A stretch of DNA of 64,000 nt from RUG11690 sp045616665 (GTDB taxonomy: Bacteria > Bacteroidota > Bacteroidia > Bacteroidales > WCHB1-69), in the NCBI GenBank assembly GCA_045616665.1, contig JAZLHE010000114.1, positions 10,153-74,152 on the forward strand. Reading direction: 5' to 3'. Shown in pieces: positions 58,924-64,000 of the stretch (positions are counted from its first letter, which is position 1; each line of letters begins with the position of its first letter). The translations under genes and the position numbers were made by a program. The notes beneath the pieces were generated by a model that was not told where the DNA came from, made no database searches, and saw only the letters and a program-made list of their open reading frames with translations.

Positions 58924-60798
58924 ATGTCTGAGAAGAAAGAATTCATTGCAACCCGAAAGGGTATCAAATATCTTGATTTGTTTGCTGGTGCGGGTGGCTT
59001 CAGTGAAGGATTCATGCAAGCCTATACTGAAGACAAGTATTATGATTTCCGTCTGGCAAGCGACATCAATGAGAATTGTGAGTTGACTCATAGAGTTCGC
59101 TATAACAAGATGTTGGGGCTTGATACTAAGTTTATGTGTCAGGATATTATGGACGATACGTTTTTGCCTAACCTCTTGAAAGAAATTGGCAATCAAGAGA
59201 TAGATGTCATCACAGGAGGTCCAAGTTGCCAGTCATTCAGTTTGGCTGGGAGAAGAAAGAAACTGGATAAACGTGATGACTTGTTCTATCATTACTTGAA
59301 GGTTATCAAGGCTTTACGTCCTAAGTATTTTGTCATGGAGAATGTTAAAGGAATCTTGACAAAGGATGAAGGCCGTATAAAAGAAAGGATTCTGCGTGAA
59401 ATTCGTTCTATCGTGGATGATATGAAGATGAATCTTCTTTATGCGTTTATGGAGGATGTCTTGAAGCCCAAGATGCCTGCTCAGTTGTATTATGCTCTTT
59501 ATGTAAGGCTTTGTATGGAAACTGCTGAAGGAAACTGGGATAAGCAAAATGAGATTTTCTTCAATAATTTAGACCAGCAGTTGAAGAATGTCACGAAGAA
59601 CCTCCCATACAACGTAAGCAAGAGTGATGAGAGCGTTAACACTATTCGTCATGGTTTGCTTCTCCTAAAAATGAAGCAACAACGTGATGCCATTCGTAAG
59701 CAGGTTATTCAGTTGAAAACCAATGCGCACATTGACAATGATACTTTCGTGGATGGCTATAATGCTATCATTGAAATTATATCAGACGAACAGATTCTTG
59801 AAAAGACTTTAGATGCTGTAGATAAGGTGGCAGAAATGGGAAAATGTGATGCGGAGGCAAAAGCACTAAAAAAGTCACTTGAAATTCTGACAGCCACATT
59901 TGACGAGTGTATGGACTTCATACAAGAGCAAGTGAAAGATGACGAGAAACTTCTGAATCAGTTGAACGAACTGATGAAGGAAATCCGTTTGTATAACATT
60001 GATGAGCCATTAGTACTTTTGTCTGCGAACTATGGTGTTCCTCAGAATCGTGAGCGTGTGGTATTCATTGGTTGTCGTAACGATCAGGAAATCATCAATG
60101 AAATACCTGCTACTGTCACTGAAGAAGAAAAGGTGAAAGTTTATGAAGCACTTTGGGATTTGAATATGGTTGGCAATGGTGACATTGCAACGACCTACAA
60201 GAAACCTCAATTGATAGCAGAGTATGAGGGAACAAAACGACATCGTGCCATCCAAGGGAAACCAGATGAACGTGGTATGCTCTTTTCTGAGTGGTCTCGC
60301 ATTGGAAGATTAGTTCACCGCTTCTCTTTTGACGAGGAACCTTTCTATGTGATGAATATGGAAGATCTCAAAAACCCAAAGAAGTATCAGCACATGAAAC
60401 TCTTTAACCATCAGACAAGCCGGCAGAATGACATTGTACGTGAGAGACTGAAGATTATTGCAAAATACAAGGATTATGACGAAGCGAAAGCCGAGTTAAA
60501 GGGAAAGAGATTAGAATCCCAAAAGCGTAACTATGTGGTATTGAATCCTCTTGGTCAAAGTCCTACTGTATGTACAATGCCAGATGATTTCATTCATTAT
60601 TCTGCCTATCGTCCAATGACTGTTAGGGAAATGGCACGTTTGCAAAGTTTTGACGATTCATTTGTTTTTCAGGGCAAACGTCAAACAGGAGGCAATAACC
60701 GTCAAAAAGAAATACCCCAATATACATTGGTAGGTAACGCTGTTCCTCCGCTGATGGCGAGAGCAATAGCTAACACATTATTACAACACATAAAATAA
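58924..60798 (+). CDS. DNA (cytosine-5) methyltransferase of a type II system
   Basis: The enzyme methylates C5 of cytosine. The 624-residue protein has motif I DLFAGAGGFSEGF near residue 20, and motif IV GGPSCQSFS with catalytic C102 and Ser in place of the commoner second Pro. Motif VI is E139-N140-V141 and motif VIII is Q374-N-R-E-R378. Motifs IX/X are PMTVREMARLQSF and YTLVGNAVPPLMARAIA near the end. Between VI and VIII is an inserted, helix-rich stretch of about 190 residues (about 150-355). The endonuclease gene follows after 11 bases. Confidence 0.93.
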   Translation: MSEKKEFIATRKGIKYLDLFAGAGGFSEGFMQAYTEDKYYDFRLASDINENCELTHRVRYNKMLGLDTKFMCQDIMDDTFLPNLLKEIGNQEIDVITGGPSCQSFSLAGRRKKLDKRDDLFYHYLKVIKALRPKYFVMENVKGILTKDEGRIKERILREIRSIVDDMKMNLLYAFMEDVLKPKMPAQLYYALYVRLCMETAEGNWDKQNEIFFNNLDQQLKNVTKNLPYNVSKSDESVNTIRHGLLLLKMKQQRDAIRKQVIQLKTNAHIDNDTFVDGYNAIIEIISDEQILEKTLDAVDKVAEMGKCDAEAKALKKSLEILTATFDECMDFIQEQVKDDEKLLNQLNELMKEIRLYNIDEPLVLLSANYGVPQNRERVVFIGCRNDQEIINEIPATVTEEEKVKVYEALWDLNMVGNGDIATTYKKPQLIAEYEGTKRHRAIQGKPDERGMLFSEWSRIGRLVHRFSFDEEPFYVMNMEDLKNPKKYQHMKLFNHQTSRQNDIVRERLKIIAKYKDYDEAKAELKGKRLESQKRNYVVLNPLGQSPTVCTMPDDFIHYSAYRPMTVREMARLQSFDDSFVFQGKRQTGGNNRQKEIPQYTLVGNAVPPLMARAIANTLLQHIK

Positions 60799-60809
60799 GG
60801 GAGGTGAAT

Positions 60810-61994
60810 ATGGTAAACATGCGTCCATTTAGTGCTTTTGAGCGGGAGAACCTAAAGTTCCTTGTGAACCACAATGTGAAGTTCACTCAGGTTGAGATTA
60901 CTCTAACTGGTTTGTGTAAGGGGATTCTTGATTCAACTGCCCCTATGCGCGCATATTTCCTTGAAAATGGCATTCATAACTATGAAGAGCAGTTGCAAGG
61001 TCAAGAACACAAGCAGTATAAGACAGCTGCTATCCTGACGGAATCAAACCAATTCATCACGAAGGCTTCATTTTATCGTCCGAACACAAAAAAGGGGGAT
61101 CCTCGAATGTGGATATATGGCTTTGGCTCCTATACTGAGGGTGGCGATATACATGTACTTTTTTGGTTTGAAGACACCCTTTATTCTATAAACATAACTC
61201 GTATTGACATAGAGAAGTGCTATAACTCGACCGTCATCACACCTATGCAGGATGTGTTGAAGGCTATCTGTACCGCAGGAAATTCTGTATCAGAAGAACT
61301 TCTTGGTCGTTTCCGTTCCGTAAAAGGCCAATGGTTTGAATCAGAGGTTACAGCCGACACTGGTATTGGCAGAACCATTGAATCTTTTCTTGGCATCAGT
61401 ATGAATAGTGATAAGACTCCTGATTATAAAGGAATTGAGCTGAAAAGTCACCGTGAAAAGAGAAGTGGCCAAAAGAACGTATTGTTCACCCAGACTCCTG
61501 ATTGGGACATCAGTATGCTAAAGTCAGGTCGTGAGATTGTTGAAAAGTATGGCTATCTGACCGATGAAGGAAAGAAGACATATCAGAATACAGTTCAATG
61601 TTCTCCACCGAACAGTCAACTGCTTTTCTTGAATGTCAACCAGTTAGAAGAGCGTCTTGAATTGCAGGCAGAGAAACGAAGAAAGGAAGACATTGCAGTA
61701 TGGAGGCTGATGAAACTACATGAAAGATTGTTGACTAAGCATCATGAAACATTCTGGATAGAGGTCGAGAATGAATTAAACGATGGCAAGGAATACTTCC
61801 GTTATAAACAGATTGAACATACTAAAAATCCAAATGTCGGGCAGTTTGATATTTTGCTTGAGCAGAACCTTATCACTGTTGACCTTTTGCTCTGTCGTCC
61901 AAGTGGTCATGGTGATACATATTCATTCAAAATTAAGAAGAAAGGTATGCCATTGTTGTTCCCTGACAATGTTATTTATGATGTCGGGATTTAA
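60810..61994 (+). CDS. MvaI/BcnI-type restriction endonuclease
   Basis: The 394-residue product from ATG 60810 has an unusually good Shine-Dalgarno (GGGAGG at 60799-60804), which fixes this start; a GTG at 60804 overlaps it. The middle-to-C-terminal region has TPDYKGIELKSHREKR near 205-220 (candidate D...ELK catalytic group) and FDILLEQNLITVDLLLCRP near 350, then SFKIKKKGMPLLFP, as in the MvaI_BcnI family, which cleaves CCWGG- or CCSGG-like sites. The N-terminal ~170 residues are less clear. Family assignment is by eye. Confidence 0.65.
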   Translation: MVNMRPFSAFERENLKFLVNHNVKFTQVEITLTGLCKGILDSTAPMRAYFLENGIHNYEEQLQGQEHKQYKTAAILTESNQFITKASFYRPNTKKGDPRMWIYGFGSYTEGGDIHVLFWFEDTLYSINITRIDIEKCYNSTVITPMQDVLKAICTAGNSVSEELLGRFRSVKGQWFESEVTADTGIGRTIESFLGISMNSDKTPDYKGIELKSHREKRSGQKNVLFTQTPDWDISMLKSGREIVEKYGYLTDEGKKTYQNTVQCSPPNSQLLFLNVNQLEERLELQAEKRRKEDIAVWRLMKLHERLLTKHHETFWIEVENELNDGKEYFRYKQIEHTKNPNVGQFDILLEQNLITVDLLLCRPSGHGDTYSFKIKKKGMPLLFPDNVIYDVGI

Positions 61995-62027
61995 ATTCGC
62001 AGATGAATTCGCTTGATTAAATAAAGA

Positions 62028-62933
62028 ATGAAAATGACAACTCATCGTTCTCAATATTCTGCGGGTATATTATTTGCGGTGGCGGCGGCCGTTATTTTTG
62101 GTTTGATACCTCTTTTTTCGGTTCCCTTGTTGAAAGCGGGATTGAATGTGTCGAATATTGTATGTTACCGTTTTGCCTTGTCAACAGTGGCGATGGCACT
62201 GGTGATGCTGGTGAGGAGAATTCCCATAAGGGTTTCGGGAAAAGAGTTCTTGACTTTGTTGCTTTTGTCTTTTTTTTATGCGATGACGGCCTTGTTGTTG
62301 ACGGCTTCATATCAGTATATTCCAACGGGAATTGCCACTACCATTCACTTTTTGTATCCGGTGTGGGTGACGCTGCTGACGATGTTCCTTTTCAAAGAGA
62401 AAGTGTCGGTGCCTACCTTGCTAACGATGGCCTTCGCCATTGGCGGCGTGGCATTGTTGTCGCTTTCGGGAACAAATACCCACCATATTGACTCCAAGGG
62501 AATATGGATTGTGTTGGGCACGGTGATGACCTATGGCACTTACTTGGCTTGGCTGCCCAAATCAGCAGTGAAGGCGATGGACGGACTGAAAATCACTTTT
62601 TGGATGATGCTGTGTTGCACGTTGATTTTTTCAATGAATATTATAATACGATATGGTGTTGCTGGTTTTCAAACCTTGCCTACGCCCGACTGTTGGATTT
62701 ATTTACTCTTGGGCTCGTTGTTGCCCACGTTGGTGGCCAACCTTACGCTAATACAAGCCGTGCGTCGTGTGGGGTCAACGGTTACCTCCGTGTTGGGAAG
62801 TTTGGAACCCCTGACTGCCGTGCTGGTGGGAATGCTGGTTTTTGGCGAGAGATGCAATGTGGGACAAGTCCTGGGTATTTTGATGGTGCTGGCGGCGGTG
62901 TCAATGTTGATTTTCTTCAGGTCAAAGAAATGA
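62028..62933 (+). CDS. EamA-family (DMT superfamily) transporter
   Basis: The 301-residue protein has ten hydrophobic segments arranged as two EamA repeats, each ending with the family helix pattern (FHFLYPVWVTLLTMFLFKEKV in repeat 1; GSLEPLTAVLVGMLVFGERCN in repeat 2). Members usually export amino acids or metabolites. It starts 33 bases after the endonuclease gene and could be co-transcribed, though no functional link is evident. Confidence 0.88.
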   Translation: MKMTTHRSQYSAGILFAVAAAVIFGLIPLFSVPLLKAGLNVSNIVCYRFALSTVAMALVMLVRRIPIRVSGKEFLTLLLLSFFYAMTALLLTASYQYIPTGIATTIHFLYPVWVTLLTMFLFKEKVSVPTLLTMAFAIGGVALLSLSGTNTHHIDSKGIWIVLGTVMTYGTYLAWLPKSAVKAMDGLKITFWMMLCCTLIFSMNIIIRYGVAGFQTLPTPDCWIYLLLGSLLPTLVANLTLIQAVRRVGSTVTSVLGSLEPLTAVLVGMLVFGERCNVGQVLGILMVLAAVSMLIFFRSKK

Positions 62934-62938
62934 GGTGA

Positions 62939-63212
62939 GGAGTGGTTGTGACATTTCCTTTCATAGTCGTATGCTTTGTTTGGTTGTACAATTTGCTTGA
63001 TATGCGGAAAAATATAGATATAATGATATAATCTTGTTCATTTTCAATATTTTAATTTATTAATTTTACGCGATAAATTTTCTTAATCTACAAAATTAAT
63101 ATTTGTTATTTTTAATTTATTTTACATTATTTTATCAAATTATAAATATCATATCGAAATTATTTGTACTTTTGCAGGCGTTTTTGACGAAAATTTTGAA
63201 AAAATATCAACA
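62939..63212 (+). other. A+T-rich intergenic region with promoter
   Basis: The 274 bases are very A+T-rich from about 63030 to 63170. The -7 box TACTTTTG at 63167-63174, followed by CAGG, faces the nuclease gene. No gene is supported. Confidence 0.5.
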
Positions 63213-64000
63213 ATGGCGAAAAGTGACAAGAAAAATAAGTATCTTTGCGGCAATAAAAACGGAGAGACTATGGTGCCTGAAAAGTATGTGAGATTTGACT
63301 GGGCGGTGAAACGGCTGCTGCGCGACAAGGCCAACTTCGGCGTGTTGGAAGGACTGGTGTCAGTCATCCTGAACGAGAAAATACACATCGTCGAACTCCT
63401 CGAGAGCGAGTCCAATATGGACCACGACACCGACAAGTTCAACCGCGTGGACATCAAGGCGCTGGATTCCAGAAACGAAATCATCGTGGTGGAAATACAG
63501 CAGTCCTGCGAAAGCGACTTCGTGGGGCGCATCCTCTACGGCGTTTCCAAGAATATTGTCGAGCACATCAACCTCGGCGACGACTACGGGAAGGTCAAGA
63601 AGGTCTATAGCATCAATATCGTCTATTTCAACTTTGGCGAGGGTTCCGACTACCTCTACCACGGACAGACCGTCTTCACCGGTGTCAACACACACGACAC
63701 CCTCCGAATCTCCGTGGACCAGAAGGAGGCGCTGACCTTCCGGACGCCGGGAGAAATCTTCCCCGAGTACTACATCGTAAGGGTGAACCAGTACAACAAG
63801 GCCGACAGCGCCACGCCCTTGGAAGAATGGCTCGACTACCTCAAGAACGGGCGCATCAAGGATGACGCTATGGCGCCGGGGCTTGACCTGGCAAAGGAGA
63901 TCCTGCTGTACATAATGATGAGCGAGGAGGAAAAACGGCGCTACTTCCGCTATATGGACCACGTGAAATTCGAACGCGACGCAATGAAGACCTCCCGTCG
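63213..64000 (+). CDS. Rpn/PDDEXK_2-type recombination-promoting nuclease, 3' end outside window
   Basis: The frame stays open from 63213 to the window end (262 codons). From the second ATG (63270) it reads MVPEKYVRFDWAVKRLLRDK, the usual start of PDDEXK_2/Rpn proteins. Candidate catalytic residues lie in KFNRVDIKALDSRNEIIVVEIQQS (the D...E-x-Q pattern of this family) at about residues 75-98. A -7 box TATCTTTG at 63239-63246 inside the first codons supports 63270; the other at 63167 allows 63213. The gene is visibly G+C-richer than its neighbours. These multicopy proteins act as DNA endonucleases that favour recombination. Confidence 0.85.
   Translation, partial: MAKSDKKNKYLCGNKNGETMVPEKYVRFDWAVKRLLRDKANFGVLEGLVSVILNEKIHIVELLESESNMDHDTDKFNRVDIKALDSRNEIIVVEIQQSCESDFVGRILYGVSKNIVEHINLGDDYGKVKKVYSINIVYFNFGEGSDYLYHGQTVFTGVNTHDTLRISVDQKEALTFRTPGEIFPEYYIVRVNQYNKADSATPLEEWLDYLKNGRIKDDAMAPGLDLAKEILLYIMMSEEEKRRYFRYMDHVKFERDAMKTSR

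Overview
The window reads as a chromosome fragment from a member of the Bacteroidota, most likely an anaerobic Bacteroidales. Most genes are preceded by the Bacteroidota-type -7 box TAnnTTTG(C), often with a TTG about 19-21 bases upstream, and Shine-Dalgarno sequences are rare. Lineage-typical content includes proteins ending in the gliding-motility/T9SS type B sorting domain, a TPP-riboswitch-controlled TonB-dependent receptor plus PnuC-type transporter, a long Bacteroidota-type urocanate hydratase, DUF5606, an OstA-like protein and many lipoproteins. Amino-acid catabolism (lysine 2,3-aminomutase, urocanate hydratase) fits a fermentative gut-type organism. The species cannot be named from the sequence.

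Layout. 1-3.9 kb is a worn accessory stretch: the 5' end of a RelE/HigB-like toxin gene, an Abi_2 gene broken by an amber codon, a DUF4143 ATPase, a lipoprotein gene that starts with a copy of the 5' end of the nearby alaX gene, and a 12-codon remnant of a DUF4160 gene. 3.9-9.7 kb holds a PQ-loop membrane protein, kamA, kdsD and atpH-atpA-atpG. 9.7-14.7 kb is a surface-glycan cluster (flippase, Gfo/Idh dehydrogenase, lipoprotein, polyprenyl-phosphate glycosyltransferase). 14.7-17.65 kb is a short ribosomal operon, rplC-rplD-rplW-rplB-rpsS, with its own promoter and terminator; rpsJ and everything normally after rpsS are absent. 17.67-22.50 kb is a compact integrated element bounded by an 18-bp direct repeat. 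It carries a tyrosine integrase, a Cys-motif protein, a small excisionase-like DNA-binding protein, an unknown protein, a replication initiator of the filamentous-phage gene II/X type and a small NGRPKGTPNK protein. No capsid, secretion or conjugation gene is visible.

22.5-33.4 kb is mostly housekeeping on the + strand (large MscS channel, hutU, lipoproteins, DUF5606, a tetrapyrrole-methylase-family protein, purH, ung). 33.6-38.9 kb is nusA-infB-pdxA on the - strand, followed by tRNA-Gln(UUG). 39.3-46.4 kb carries a secreted TonB_C protein and two large paralogous T9SS cargo proteins. 46.5-47.8 kb is hairpin-rich sequence around mscL. 47.8-55 kb holds DUF819, a MORN lipoprotein, ostA, holB, a peptide-binding lipoprotein and two small lipoproteins. 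55-58.7 kb is a thiamine uptake operon: TPP riboswitch, TonB-dependent receptor, then a PnuC transporter fused to a GNAT acetyltransferase. 58.9-62 kb is a type II restriction-modification pair (C5 methyltransferase and a MvaI/BcnI-like endonuclease) with a palindromic operator candidate. 62-64 kb ends with an EamA exporter and a truncated Rpn-type PD-(D/E)XK nuclease.

The most notable points are the PnuC-GNAT fusion under thiamine control, the small integrated replicon whose attachment core is the -7 promoter box of the adjacent mscS-like gene, and the splitting of operons (S10, atp, rimP-nusA-infB) that are normally contiguous.
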